DNA of 33,563 nucleotides from an uncultured bacterium (GCA_938030175.1 CALHGQ010000724.1:1-33563); one strand, 5' to 3'. Numbered from the stretch's first letter, positions 9,072 to 17,445 are shown. Program-made: numbers and translations. Notes: generated from the letters alone by a model not told the origin.

Positions 9072-9144
9072 GGTCAGACCGTAACGAACTGTCCCGAATC
9101 TGTCCCGCCGATGCAGCTTTCCACCGTTTGGCTAGTCTGTGGGC
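9072..9144. promoter_or_regulatory. Divergent promoter region with CTGTCCCG direct repeat
   Basis: The 73-bp interval between the divergent MmcQ/YjbR and propeller genes contains two copies of CTGTCCCG starting at 9089 and 9100, exactly 11 bp apart. This spacing fits two protein contacts on the same DNA face. Promoter boxes are not clear. Confidence 0.4.
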
Positions 9145-10824
9145 ATGCAGCACGCCTCCCTCTCTCTCCTCGTTGTCTGCGGCCTTGGGTCCGCAGCCCT
9201 CACCTCCCCAGCGGTAGCGCAGGACTTTGGCAATCTAGGGGGCAACGCGCAGCGGAACGGACAGTCCGCCGCTGTGGGTCCAATCTCAACGCAGCTGGCG
9301 TGGGAGGACACCGCCAACCCAAGCATCATCTCCTGGATGCCGTTCGTATCGGACGGCCAAGTCTTCGTCGTGCGCGAGACCGGCTTTCCGCAGTCCGGTG
9401 GCTCGGCTGGCGACGAGATCCTGAGCTACGACTTGCAGAGTGGCAGCGTGCTTTGGCGGACCTCGCTCCCCTACGGCGGAAACCCTGCCACGGAGTTCAT
9501 CGCTTGGATCGGCGGCGTGAACTCGGGCCGCGTCTACGCGGCCAGAACCCAGAACACCCGGCCCGGTCCCATCCGCGCGCTGGACGCGGCGACAGGCGCG
9601 ATCCTCTGGACGTCGACGGCCACCACCGAGGCCTTCGCGTACGACGGCGTGGTCTTCACCGAAGACGGCGACCTGATCGTGGCCGACAACCGGAACATCA
9701 TTCGACTCGACGGCGCCACCGGCGCCACGGAGTGGTCGACGGCACGCTTTTGTCCCGTGTCGGGGAACTGCGGCGTTGCGATCACAAGCGACGCGGTCTA
9801 CTTCGATCAGCCAGCGGTCGGCGGGAACTCCGTGGGCAAGCTGGATCTGGCGACCGGCGCCATGCTCTACGAGAGCCCCGTGATGATTGGCTTCACGGCC
9901 CAGAACAGCCCGTTCGTCTCCACGGACGGCACCGTCTACTTCGCTCGCTCCCAAAACAACCCCGTCACGGACTTCCTGTACGCCTTCGACGACACAGGCA
10001 CCGCCCTCGTCCAGCGCTGGTCGACGCCCATTCGCTGGACCACGGGGCACGAGCACGGCGTCGCCGCGGATGGCAGCGTCTACACCTTCAACACCGCGGA
10101 GGAATTCGTCCGCCTCGACCCCGCGACGGGCCAAGAGACAGCCAACGCCGGCGTGCTCGCGCCCCTCGGCAACCCGTCACCACAGACAGCCGTCGATGCG
10201 GCGGGTACCGTCTACATCTCCAACGGATTCGCCAGCAGCCCCCTAGGCGACGGCCGCCTTTGGGCCTTCAACGAAGACCTTTCGACGACGCACTTTGTGC
10301 TGAACCTCCAGCGGCAGAACCAAGGAGGACCCGCAGTGGCAGGCGACGGCTACTTGGTGATGGCGGACCTCGGCCGCGTGAGCGTGCTCCGGGCCCCGGA
10401 CCAGGGCACGGCCTATTGCAGTCCGGCGGTGCCCAACTCCACCGGACAGCCCGCTGAGCTCAGCGTGCGCGGCAACACGAGCGTCGGAGTGAATGACATC
10501 GTGCTGCGCTGCGACTCCATGCCGAACTTCTCCTTTGGCTACTTCCTCTTGTCCGAAACCCAAGGGTTCGTCGCAGGTGCTGGGGGAAGCCAGGGCAACC
10601 TGTGCCTAGGCGGCGACGTCGGCCGGTTTAGCCAGGACGCCGCGTCCTCGCTGAATCGTGGATCCATCGAGCTCCGCATCGACCTCAACGCCGTCCCCCA
10701 ACCCACCGGGTTCGTGGGCGTGATGACGGGCGAGACGTGGAATTTCCAGTGCTGGTTCCGCGATGCGGTGAGCGGCATGGTGACCTCCAACTTCTCCGAC
10801 GCCCGGAGCCTGGCTTTCCAATAG
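9145..10824 (+). CDS. Secreted PQQ-like beta-propeller protein with C-terminal beta domain
   Basis: The product is an exported protein of 559 residues. The ATG at 9145 is preferred to the GTG six bases upstream because it opens a clean signal peptide (MQHASLSLLVVCGLGSAAL ... AVAQ-D). Residues about 30-420 form PQQ-like (BamB/quinoprotein-like) propeller blades, seen as repeated (A/R)LD-x-ATGA-x-LW or GSVLWRTS motifs. No cofactor-binding or dehydrogenase active site is evident, so it is more likely a structural or binding propeller than an enzyme. Residues about 424-559 are a separate domain beginning YCSPAVPNSTGQPAELS and containing GGSQGNLCLGGDVGRF and WNFQCWFRD; its four cysteines could make two disulfides. 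I do not know a function for this tail; its placement suggests surface sorting or attachment. The gene appears monocistronic. Confidence 0.85.
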   Translation: MQHASLSLLVVCGLGSAALTSPAVAQDFGNLGGNAQRNGQSAAVGPISTQLAWEDTANPSIISWMPFVSDGQVFVVRETGFPQSGGSAGDEILSYDLQSGSVLWRTSLPYGGNPATEFIAWIGGVNSGRVYAARTQNTRPGPIRALDAATGAILWTSTATTEAFAYDGVVFTEDGDLIVADNRNIIRLDGATGATEWSTARFCPVSGNCGVAITSDAVYFDQPAVGGNSVGKLDLATGAMLYESPVMIGFTAQNSPFVSTDGTVYFARSQNNPVTDFLYAFDDTGTALVQRWSTPIRWTTGHEHGVAADGSVYTFNTAEEFVRLDPATGQETANAGVLAPLGNPSPQTAVDAAGTVYISNGFASSPLGDGRLWAFNEDLSTTHFVLNLQRQNQGGPAVAGDGYLVMADLGRVSVLRAPDQGTAYCSPAVPNSTGQPAELSVRGNTSVGVNDIVLRCDSMPNFSFGYFLLSETQGFVAGAGGSQGNLCLGGDVGRFSQDAASSLNRGSIELRIDLNAVPQPTGFVGVMTGETWNFQCWFRDAVSGMVTSNFSDARSLAFQ

Positions 10825-10839
10825 CAGCAGCCTCTGCTG
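10825..10839 (+). terminator. Short hairpin after propeller gene
   Basis: CAGCAG-CCT-CTGCTG forms a 6-bp stem with a 3-nt loop directly after the propeller stop codon and 18 bp before the next gene. It is weak and lacks a T-run; the downstream gene could be read through. Confidence 0.25.
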
Positions 10840-10857
10840 TGCTAACGTGACGGAGCC

Positions 10858-11382
10858 ATGCACGAGCTGATCCTGAACGAAGCGCACTACGCGCGGGTCC
10901 TGGACCGGGTCGTACCCTCCGCCAAGCGATTCCTTTGGATCGCGACCGCGGACATTAAGGACGTGCACGTGGAGGGGGCGCGGGGTAAGTACATCCCGTT
11001 CCTCTCGGTGCTCGCGGACCTCGTGAAGGACGGCGTCGAGGTGCGGCTGATCCACGCGAAGGAGCCCGGTCCAGCGTTCCGGGAGGACTTCGACCGATTC
11101 CCGGTCCTCATCGAGAGCGATCGATTCGAGCGCATCCTCTGCCCGCGCATGCACATGAAGGTGTTCATCGTCGACGGGAAGACCGCCTACATTGGGTCGG
11201 CGAACCTGACGGGCGCGGGCATCGGAGCGAAGTCGCCCCGAAGGCGCAACTTCGAGGCCGGGATCCTGACAGATGACGAAGGGATGGTCGAGGAGCTCAT
11301 GGAGGAGCTAGACCGGCTGTACCTCGGTGAACACTGCAGCGACTGCGGCAGGCGCGAACACTGCCCCGATCCGATCGTCTAG
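10858..11382 (+). CDS. Single-HKD phospholipase D-like protein
   Basis: The product is a 174-residue protein of the phospholipase D superfamily (phosphodiesterase or nuclease-like). It has one HKD motif, H99-x-K101-x4-D106, followed by GSANLTGAG. Enzymes of this size, such as the Nuc-type nucleases, work as dimers that pair two HKD motifs. There is no signal peptide, so it is probably cytosolic, which favours nucleic acid or nucleotide substrates over phospholipids. The last 16 residues contain C160-x2-C163-x4-H168-C169, a compact possible metal-binding tail not part of the core fold. A GGAG lies just upstream of the ATG. The next gene follows after 26 bp on the same strand and may be co-transcribed. 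Confidence 0.85.
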   Translation: MHELILNEAHYARVLDRVVPSAKRFLWIATADIKDVHVEGARGKYIPFLSVLADLVKDGVEVRLIHAKEPGPAFREDFDRFPVLIESDRFERILCPRMHMKVFIVDGKTAYIGSANLTGAGIGAKSPRRRNFEAGILTDDEGMVEELMEELDRLYLGEHCSDCGRREHCPDPIV

Positions 11383-11408
11383 GTCGAGCTAGCCTGTAAG
11401 GTGGGGCC

Positions 11409-11966
11409 ATGAACCCCACCGTGCTAGTGCCCTTGGCCAAGGGCTTCGAGGAGATGGAAGCCGTCATCATCATCGACGTCCTTCGCCGCGCAGAGATCGA
11501 CGTCATGGTCGCCGGCCTCGAAGGACCGGGCCCTGTCCTCGGGAGCCGCGGCATCACCGTCGTGGCGGAGGCTCACATGGATGACGCCGAGGGCCGCTCG
11601 TTCGACGCGGTGGTCCTCCCGGGCGGCCTCGGCGGGACCCTCGCCATGCGCGATGACCCCCGCGTAGTGGCGGCGGTCACGGCCTCCGAGTCCGGCGGAC
11701 GCCTGACGGCTGCAATCTGCGCGGCGCCCTTGGTCCTGAAAGCGGCGGGGCTAGCCAAGGGTCGAACCTTGACCGCACACCCGAGCGTTCAGGACGAGAT
11801 GCGCGAGGCAGGCGCGACCCTCGGCGCCACGCGCGTCGTACGCGACGGACACCTTCTGACCAGCCAAGGGCCAGGCACCGCCATGGAATTTGCGCTCGCC
11901 ATCGTCGCTGATCTCAAGGGTCCGTCGACCGCCAACAGCATCGGCCAAGCGATGTGCATGGCTTAG
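11409..11966 (+). CDS. DJ-1/PfpI family protein (YajL/DJ-1-like)
   Basis: The product is a 185-residue cytosolic member of the DJ-1/PfpI superfamily, whose members act as glyoxalase III/deglycase-type or oxidative-stress protective proteins. The nucleophile is C104 in AAICAAP. E17 in KGFEEMEAV and H124 in LTAHPS match the Glu and His of human DJ-1, so this belongs to the DJ-1/YajL branch rather than the protease-like PfpI branch. Length is standard. AAGGTGGGG ends two bases before the ATG and is a usable ribosome site. The gene follows the PLD-like gene closely. Its stop codon TAG shares bases with the stop codon TAA of the convergent lipoprotein gene. Confidence 0.93.
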   Translation: MNPTVLVPLAKGFEEMEAVIIIDVLRRAEIDVMVAGLEGPGPVLGSRGITVVAEAHMDDAEGRSFDAVVLPGGLGGTLAMRDDPRVVAAVTASESGGRLTAAICAAPLVLKAAGLAKGRTLTAHPSVQDEMREAGATLGATRVVRDGHLLTSQGPGTAMEFALAIVADLKGPSTANSIGQAMCMA

Positions 11967-12520
11967 CGGGGCAGGAAACGCCGAGGCAGCGGAAGGTCCG
12001 TGGACTCGTACTGGGTGGCAAAGGACGAGAGCTTCCACGCGTCGCCGTTCAGCACAAAGCCCATGCTGTCCACGCCGCGCCGGTCCACCGCTTGGCCCGG
12101 CACGAACGCCTCGAACGTGACCCAAGCGTGGGCGATCGTCCCTAGGCGTTCGATCCGCGCGTGAATCACCCTCTCGTGATAACCCGACTCGCCCAAGGGT
12201 GACTGCGCGATGAACGCCTTGAAGTCCCTTAGGAACGTCTCGCTGTCGACACCCACGGGCGTTCCGCCGGGTGCGATGGGCGCGTAGAAGGTCGCACCGC
12301 CCGCGAACATCGCGCGCTGGGCATCCCAGTCCGCTTCACCGTTCGCATCGAACGAGAACGCGACGTAGAGCTCGTCGATCAGCGCGGCGAGCTCGGGGTG
12401 CGCTGTCTGCGCTGCGGCGATCACGCCCTCGGAATCGCCGGGCGTCATCGAGGCACAGCTTGGGAGCGCCAACACGCCCAGCGCAGCAAGGGCGGCTGCG
12501 TGTAAAGGTTGTGGTTTCAC
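11963..12520 (-). CDS. Lipoprotein with NTF2/SnoaL-like domain
   Basis: The product is a 185-residue lipoprotein with a lipobox LPSC at C22 after a hydrophobic signal. The mature part (about residues 40-180) has the alpha+beta pattern of NTF2-like/SnoaL-type domains: an N-terminal helix ELAALIDELYVAFSFDANG, then DWDAQRAMFAGGATFYAP, HARIERLGTIAHAWVTFEAFV and GFVLNGDAWKLSSFATQYES. Members bind small ligands or act as minor enzymes; the substrate cannot be told from sequence. It diverges from the tricorn-like protease gene and converges on the DJ-1-like gene with a 4-base overlap of the stop codons. Confidence 0.85.
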   Translation of the reverse strand: MKPQPLHAAALAALGVLALPSCASMTPGDSEGVIAAAQTAHPELAALIDELYVAFSFDANGEADWDAQRAMFAGGATFYAPIAPGGTPVGVDSETFLRDFKAFIAQSPLGESGYHERVIHARIERLGTIAHAWVTFEAFVPGQAVDRRGVDSMGFVLNGDAWKLSSFATQYESTDLPLPRRFLPR

Positions 12521-12546
12521 GGGGCCAGCCTACTCCGAAACGTATC

Positions 12547-12562
12547 CGCCCCGAAAGGGGCG
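12547..12562 (+). promoter_or_regulatory. GAAA-tetraloop hairpin in divergent promoter region
   Basis: CGCCCC-GAAA-GGGGCG is a perfect 6-bp stem closed by a GNRA tetraloop in the plus-strand RNA, followed by TGAAAAAGGAG. It lies 134 bp before the tricorn-like gene within the 175-bp divergent interval. It could be a leader structure of that gene if transcription starts upstream of it. Confidence 0.3.
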
Positions 12563-12695
12563 TGAAAAAGGAGAACGGCTTCTATCGAAAATGGGTTCGG
12601 GCCCCTTCCGTAGCGCCGATGTCTCCGCGAACCTGTGCGACCCAATGCTCGGGCAGGTCCCCTGACCGGCCCCTCCTCCCTGCGCTCCATACTTT

Positions 12696-15600
12696 ATGAA
12701 CCCGCGATCCTTCCGTTCCCAAGCCGTCCTCGGCAGGCATGCCATCGCCGCACTCGGCCTCCTGAGTGCCGCGTCTGCCGCTCCGCTGTCCCCCTCACCG
12801 CAGGCCGCCGGTCAGGCGGGCATGCTCCGCTACCCGGACGTTAGCGACACGAGCATCGTGTTCGTCTACGCCAACGACCTCTGGCTCGTCCCGCGGGATG
12901 GCGGCACGGCGCAGCCCCTCGCCAGCCCACCGGGCGCCGAGCGCAACCCGCGGTTTAGCGCGGACGGTAAGACCGTCGCTTTCAGCGGCAACTACGAGGG
13001 CGACAGCGACCTCTACACGATCTCGACGGGCGGCGGGCTGCCCTTCCGAGTCACGCACCACCCCGGCGGCGACATGTTCAGCGACTGGACAGCCGACGGC
13101 CGTCTGATCTTCTCGACGTCCGCGTTCTCGGGGCAGCGCAGAGCCCCGCGCATGTTCACCGTCTCGAGCGGCGGCGGGCTCCCCGAGCAGGTGTCGATTC
13201 CCTACGGGCTCAACGGCACCATCCACCAGGACGGCAAGATGCTGGCCTACACGCCCAACGCCCGTGACGGGCGCAACTGGAAGCGCTACGTCGGCGGCAC
13301 CGCCAGCGACGTATGGCTCTTCAACCTCGAGGACAAGTCCTCCCGTCGCGTGACGGAATGGGAGGGCACCGACAGCTTCCCCATGTGGCACGGTGACGAC
13401 CTCTACTTCGCGTCAGACCGCGGGCCGGCCCACCGCCTGAACATCTGGAAGTTCGACGTCGCCTCCGGCGAGCACACGCAGATCACGACCTTCACCGATT
13501 TCGACGTGAAGTGGCCTTCCATTGGCCCTGGGGACAAGGGCCAAGGTGAGATCGTCTTCCAAAGCAACTCGGGCCTCTTCCTGCTCGACCTGGGCACAAA
13601 AGAGACGCGCCCTGTGAGCGTAGAGATTCCGGGGGCCACCGAGTCCGTCAGGGCCCGGATGGTCGATACGTCCGGCGCGATCTCAAACAGCGGCATTTCC
13701 TCCACCGGCAAGCGCGTTGTGGTGGAGTCGCGGGGCGACATTTGGACCCTCCCTGCCAAGAAGGGCAAGCCGCGCAACCTGACTGCCACCAGCGGCGTCG
13801 CCGAGCGCGACCCGTCGTGGAGCCCGGACGGCCGCTGGATCGCCTACTTCTCCGACGAGACGGGTGAGTACGAGCTGTTCATCAAGCAGTCGGACGGCCG
13901 CGGCGAGACCAAGCAGCTCACCAAGGACACCGAGGGCTTCAAATACGACCCGACGTGGGCACCGGACTCCGACAAGATCGCGTTCAGCGACCGCTCGGGC
14001 ACGATCTACCTGCACGAGATCGAGGCAGGCACGACGCGGACCATCGACCAGAACGAGTTCGCCGAATGGGGCGTCGAAGTGAAGTGGTCCCACGACAGTC
14101 GCTGGCTCACCTACACGAACGTCGATGTCGAGGCCATGCGCTCGAACATCGTGATCTACGACACGGACTCCAACGAGAAGCACGTCGTCACGAGCAACAT
14201 GTTCGAGGACGGCAGCCCGACCTTCGACCGGAAGGGCGACTTCCTGTACTTCGGGAGCGTCCGTCACTTCCAAGGTCAGGAAGGTTCGATGATCGACTCG
14301 AACTACATCTACACCGACGGTGAGGTGCTGCTGGCGGTCCCGCTGCGCAACGACGTTGAGTTCCCCTGGACCCCCAAGAGCGACGAAGAGTCGTGGGACG
14401 AGGAGGAGGAAGACGACGACGAGGACGCCGAAGAGGGTGACGAGGAAGGCGAAGAAGAGGAGGACGAGGAGGAAGCCCCCGCGGAGGACGATGGCGTCAG
14501 CGGCAGCTACTCCGGCACCCTCACGATGGCTGGCGCGCCCGAGATGAACGTGACCGCCAACCTGACGCTCAACGGCACCGCCCTGACGGGCAGCGTGGCT
14601 TCCCCCCTCGGCAACGCCGAGGTCACGGGCGAGCTCGACCCAGCTTCGGGGGATTGCAGCGGCTCACTCGCCCTGGACTCCGGCGGAGACGTTTCCTTTG
14701 AGGGTTCGATCAAGAACGGATCGCTCAAGTGGACGGTCACAACCGAGGAAGGAGACGTCACCGTGACCGCCGAGCGCTCGGAAGCGGGCGGAGACGACGA
14801 CGGCGATGACGCCGGCGGCGACGATGACGCCGCCGAAGTCGTGGAGATCGACTTCGAGGGCTTCGAGCACCGAGCGATCCAGCTCCCCATGTCCCCGGGC
14901 AACTTCGGAAGCCTCTCGGTGAACGACAAAGGGCACCTGCTCTACGTTCGTCGCGGCTCCGGCATCAAGACCTACGACATCCACGGCGACGAGCAGATGG
15001 AGAAGGCCGTGACCAGCGGCGGGGGCTTCAGCCTCTCAGCGGACGGCAAGCAGATGCTCCTTGGGCGCGGCTCCAACCCGGCCATCGGCAAGGCCGGCGA
15101 GGGCAGCTCGCCGAAGAGCGTCAAAAAGGACGGCATGGAGGCCCGCATCGACCCGCGGGAAGAGTGGCCGCAGGTCTACCGCGACGCGTGGCGCTTCTTC
15201 CGGGACTACTTCTACGCGGGCAACATGCACGGCGTCGACTGGCCCGCGATCTACGAGCAGTACCTGCCCATGATCGAGTTCTGCACCAACCGTGAGGACG
15301 TCGACTACGTGATGCGCGAGCTCGTCGCCGAGCTCAACGTGGGTCACGCCTACGTGCGCGGCGGGCCCATGGAGCGCGGTCCACGGGTCGGTGTCGGCCT
15401 CCTCGGCTGCGACTACACCCTGGAGAACGGTGCGTACCGAATCGCGAACATCGTCGAAGGCGGCGTCTGGGACTCCGACGCGCGCGGACCGCTGAGCATG
15501 CCGGGCGTGGACGTGAACGAGGGCGACTACCTCCTTGAGGTGGACGGACTCGCCATGGATACGACCATGGATCCTTGGGCTGCGTTCCTTGGCAAGGCTG

Positions 15601-16379
15601 GCAAGGCCGTCGAGCTGACGGTCAGCACGTCTCCCACGATGGACGACACGGCCCGCAAGGTGATGGTCAATACCCTCAACTCGGAGAGCAACCTGCGCTA
15701 CCGCCAGTGGATCGAGAGCAACCGCGCGATGGTCGAGGAGATCTCGGGCGGCCGCGTCGGCTACGTCTACGTGCCCGACACGGGACAGAACGGTCGCAAC
15801 AACCTCTTCCGCCAGTTCTACGGCCAGGCACACATGGACGCGCTCATCATCGACGAGCGTTGGAACGGCGGCGGCCAGTTCCCGAACCGTGAGATCGAAG
15901 CCCTGGACCGTCCGCGGACGAACTACTGGGGCCGTCGCTGGGGCCGCTCCATGGCTACGCCGGGCGACTCCCACCAGGGTCCGAAGTGCATGCTGATCAA
16001 CCGTGACGCGGGTTCGGGCGGCGACATGTTCCCCTACCTCTTCCGCCAAGCGGGTCTCGGCAAGCTGATCGGCACGCGGACATGGGGCGGCCTCGTTGGC
16101 TACTCCGGCAGCCCGCAGCTCGTCGACGGCGGCTCGTTGGCCGTTCCGTCCTTCGGCTTCTACGAGCTCGACGGATCCTGGGGAGTGGAAGGGCACGGTG
16201 TCGACCCCGACATCGAGGTCATGGACGACCCGGCCCTGATGCAGGACGGCGCCGACCCGCAGATCGCGGTTGCGGTGCAGCAGATGCTTCAGGAACTGGA
16301 AGCCGGCGCGTACCAGGCTCCGCCCCGCCCGGCCGATCCCGATCGCCGCGGCATGGGACTGCCCGAGTCTGACCGCTAG
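12696..16379 (+). CDS. Tricorn-like S41 protease with acidic-flanked inserted domain
   Basis: The product is an exported 1227-residue homolog of tricorn protease, a serine peptidase that degrades peptides. A signal peptide occupies about residues 1-38. Two beta-propeller regions follow, with WD40-like/TolB-like blades (NPRFSADGKTVAFSG, DPSWSPDGRWIAYFS). A 38-residue tract at about 563-600 has 29 Asp/Glu residues; a beta-rich insert (about 601-695) and a second acidic linker (about 697-713) come next. The catalytic half contains the helical C1 region, a PDZ-like domain (about 905-985) and the S41 core. H884 in NVGHAYV, nucleophile S1107 in DAGSGGDMF and E1165 in VEGHGVDPD match the tricorn His, Ser and Glu. 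The serine that precedes the catalytic His in tricorn is Gly883 here. No Shine-Dalgarno sequence precedes the ATG. The gene is monocistronic and ends at a long hairpin. Confidence 0.93.
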   Translation: MNPRSFRSQAVLGRHAIAALGLLSAASAAPLSPSPQAAGQAGMLRYPDVSDTSIVFVYANDLWLVPRDGGTAQPLASPPGAERNPRFSADGKTVAFSGNYEGDSDLYTISTGGGLPFRVTHHPGGDMFSDWTADGRLIFSTSAFSGQRRAPRMFTVSSGGGLPEQVSIPYGLNGTIHQDGKMLAYTPNARDGRNWKRYVGGTASDVWLFNLEDKSSRRVTEWEGTDSFPMWHGDDLYFASDRGPAHRLNIWKFDVASGEHTQITTFTDFDVKWPSIGPGDKGQGEIVFQSNSGLFLLDLGTKETRPVSVEIPGATESVRARMVDTSGAISNSGISSTGKRVVVESRGDIWTLPAKKGKPRNLTATSGVAERDPSWSPDGRWIAYFSDETGEYELFIKQSDGRGETKQLTKDTEGFKYDPTWAPDSDKIAFSDRSGTIYLHEIEAGTTRTIDQNEFAEWGVEVKWSHDSRWLTYTNVDVEAMRSNIVIYDTDSNEKHVVTSNMFEDGSPTFDRKGDFLYFGSVRHFQGQEGSMIDSNYIYTDGEVLLAVPLRNDVEFPWTPKSDEESWDEEEEDDDEDAEEGDEEGEEEEDEEEAPAEDDGVSGSYSGTLTMAGAPEMNVTANLTLNGTALTGSVASPLGNAEVTGELDPASGDCSGSLALDSGGDVSFEGSIKNGSLKWTVTTEEGDVTVTAERSEAGGDDDGDDAGGDDDAAEVVEIDFEGFEHRAIQLPMSPGNFGSLSVNDKGHLLYVRRGSGIKTYDIHGDEQMEKAVTSGGGFSLSADGKQMLLGRGSNPAIGKAGEGSSPKSVKKDGMEARIDPREEWPQVYRDAWRFFRDYFYAGNMHGVDWPAIYEQYLPMIEFCTNREDVDYVMRELVAELNVGHAYVRGGPMERGPRVGVGLLGCDYTLENGAYRIANIVEGGVWDSDARGPLSMPGVDVNEGDYLLEVDGLAMDTTMDPWAAFLGKAGKAVELTVSTSPTMDDTARKVMVNTLNSESNLRYRQWIESNRAMVEEISGGRVGYVYVPDTGQNGRNNLFRQFYGQAHMDALIIDERWNGGGQFPNREIEALDRPRTNYWGRRWGRSMATPGDSHQGPKCMLINRDAGSGGDMFPYLFRQAGLGKLIGTRTWGGLVGYSGSPQLVDGGSLAVPSFGFYELDGSWGVEGHGVDPDIEVMDDPALMQDGADPQIAVAVQQMLQELEAGAYQAPPRPADPDRRGMGLPESDR

Positions 16380-16401
16380 CCCATCCGGCCAGCGCCTCTA
16401 G

Positions 16402-16451
16402 CGGCCAAGGACCTCGGATGCGACCCCCGTCGCTTCCGGAGTCCTTGGCCG
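16402..16451 (+). terminator. Long hairpin terminator after tricorn-like gene
   Basis: An 11-bp perfect outer stem (CGGCCAAGGAC / GTCCTTGGCCG) continues, across two single mismatches, into inner stems ending in GCGAC / GTCGC around a CCCC loop. It is followed by GTTCCTATTT. It sits 22 bp after one stop and 31 bp before the convergent gene's stop, so it probably terminates both. Confidence 0.8.
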
Positions 16452-16482
16452 GTTCCTATTTAGGGAAGCGTGCCGCCGCTCG

Positions 16483-17445
16483 CTACTCGGCCATGATGCG
16501 AACGGCGACGTCGTCCGCCGTCAGCTCGCGCGCGACAAAGTACGGCCGGTCGGTGGCCAACAGAGTCAGACCGCCGTCCACCAGCGCCTGATACTCCGAC
16601 GCGTCGCCGTCCGCCGCGTAGGTATCGTCGAGCCGCCGGCCGGGTCGACCGAGGGTGCCAAAAGCGCTCTCGATCCCCACGGCCGCGAGATCTTCCATCG
16701 CTTGGGCATTCGGATCCCTCGTGCCCAACCAGGCGACGACGCGGGTGAGGTCGACACCCGCTGCGCGCAGCTTGTCCTGGTGCGCCTTGTCCTTCACGCC
16801 GCCCGTCATCATGAGCTCAGGGGCGAGCTGGGCGATCGCGATGGTCTCGTCGTCGCTGTAGGAGATCATCAGCACGTGGTTCTCCGCGCCTTCGGCCCGC
16901 ACCTCACGAACGATGTTCCGAAAGCTCGTGGTGTCCTTGCGATCGAGCTCCAGGATCGCGCCGTGCTGGCGCGCCCAGCGCAGCGCGTCAACCAGCCGCG
17001 GAGGCGCGAAGCCCGTCGGGTTTCCGTCTAGGTCGCGCAGATCAAGGCCGCTGACGACGTCCCAGTCGGTGTCCGCGACCCCGCCGTCGTGTCCACCGGT
17101 ACGCCGCAGCGAGCGGTCGTGCATGAGATAGAGGACGCCGTCTTGGCTCTCGGCCACGTCCACCTCGAAGACCCGGATGCCCTGGTCGAAACCGTACTGA
17201 AGGGTCTCGATCGCGTTCTCAGGGTAGCCGGCCGCGGAGCCGCCGCGATGCGCCGCCACCAAGAGCCCTTTGGCTTCGCGAACGCGATCCAAGAGGTCGG
17301 GGAGCGGCGGCAGCGACACCGTCGCTTGCGGCGTCGGAGCGGCTTCACCGCCGGTCACTTCAGGGGAACTGCCGCACGCGCCCAGAGCCCCCACCATCGC
17401 GATGACTTGGGGGACCGCGAACCACACTCGCTTCATCTTGTTCAT
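16483..17445 (-). CDS. Glycerophosphodiester phosphodiesterase lipoprotein
   Basis: The product is a 320-residue lipoprotein that should hydrolyse glycerophosphodiesters to sn-glycerol 3-phosphate and an alcohol outside the cytoplasm. The ATG at 17445 is chosen because it starts a lipoprotein signal (MNKMKRVWFAVPQVIAMVGALGAC, lipobox Cys24) and has AGGAT seven bases upstream; in-frame sequence further upstream overlaps the divergent gene. The GDPD TIM barrel covers about 60-310, with the motifs HRG (66-68), PEN (75-77), E94-x-D96 and H109, all standard catalytic or metal residues. The C-terminal strand ends LATDRPYFV. It converges on the tricorn-like gene and diverges from a LamG-like lipoprotein gene. 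Confidence 0.92.
   Translation of the reverse strand: MNKMKRVWFAVPQVIAMVGALGACGSSPEVTGGEAAPTPQATVSLPPLPDLLDRVREAKGLLVAAHRGGSAAGYPENAIETLQYGFDQGIRVFEVDVAESQDGVLYLMHDRSLRRTGGHDGGVADTDWDVVSGLDLRDLDGNPTGFAPPRLVDALRWARQHGAILELDRKDTTSFRNIVREVRAEGAENHVLMISYSDDETIAIAQLAPELMMTGGVKDKAHQDKLRAAGVDLTRVVAWLGTRDPNAQAMEDLAAVGIESAFGTLGRPGRRLDDTYAADGDASEYQALVDGGLTLLATDRPYFVARELTADDVAVRIMAE

Noticed and set aside
15036-16196. Open frame of 386 codons on the minus strand
   Set aside because: It is antisense to the catalytic half of the tricorn-like protease and has shadow-like composition.
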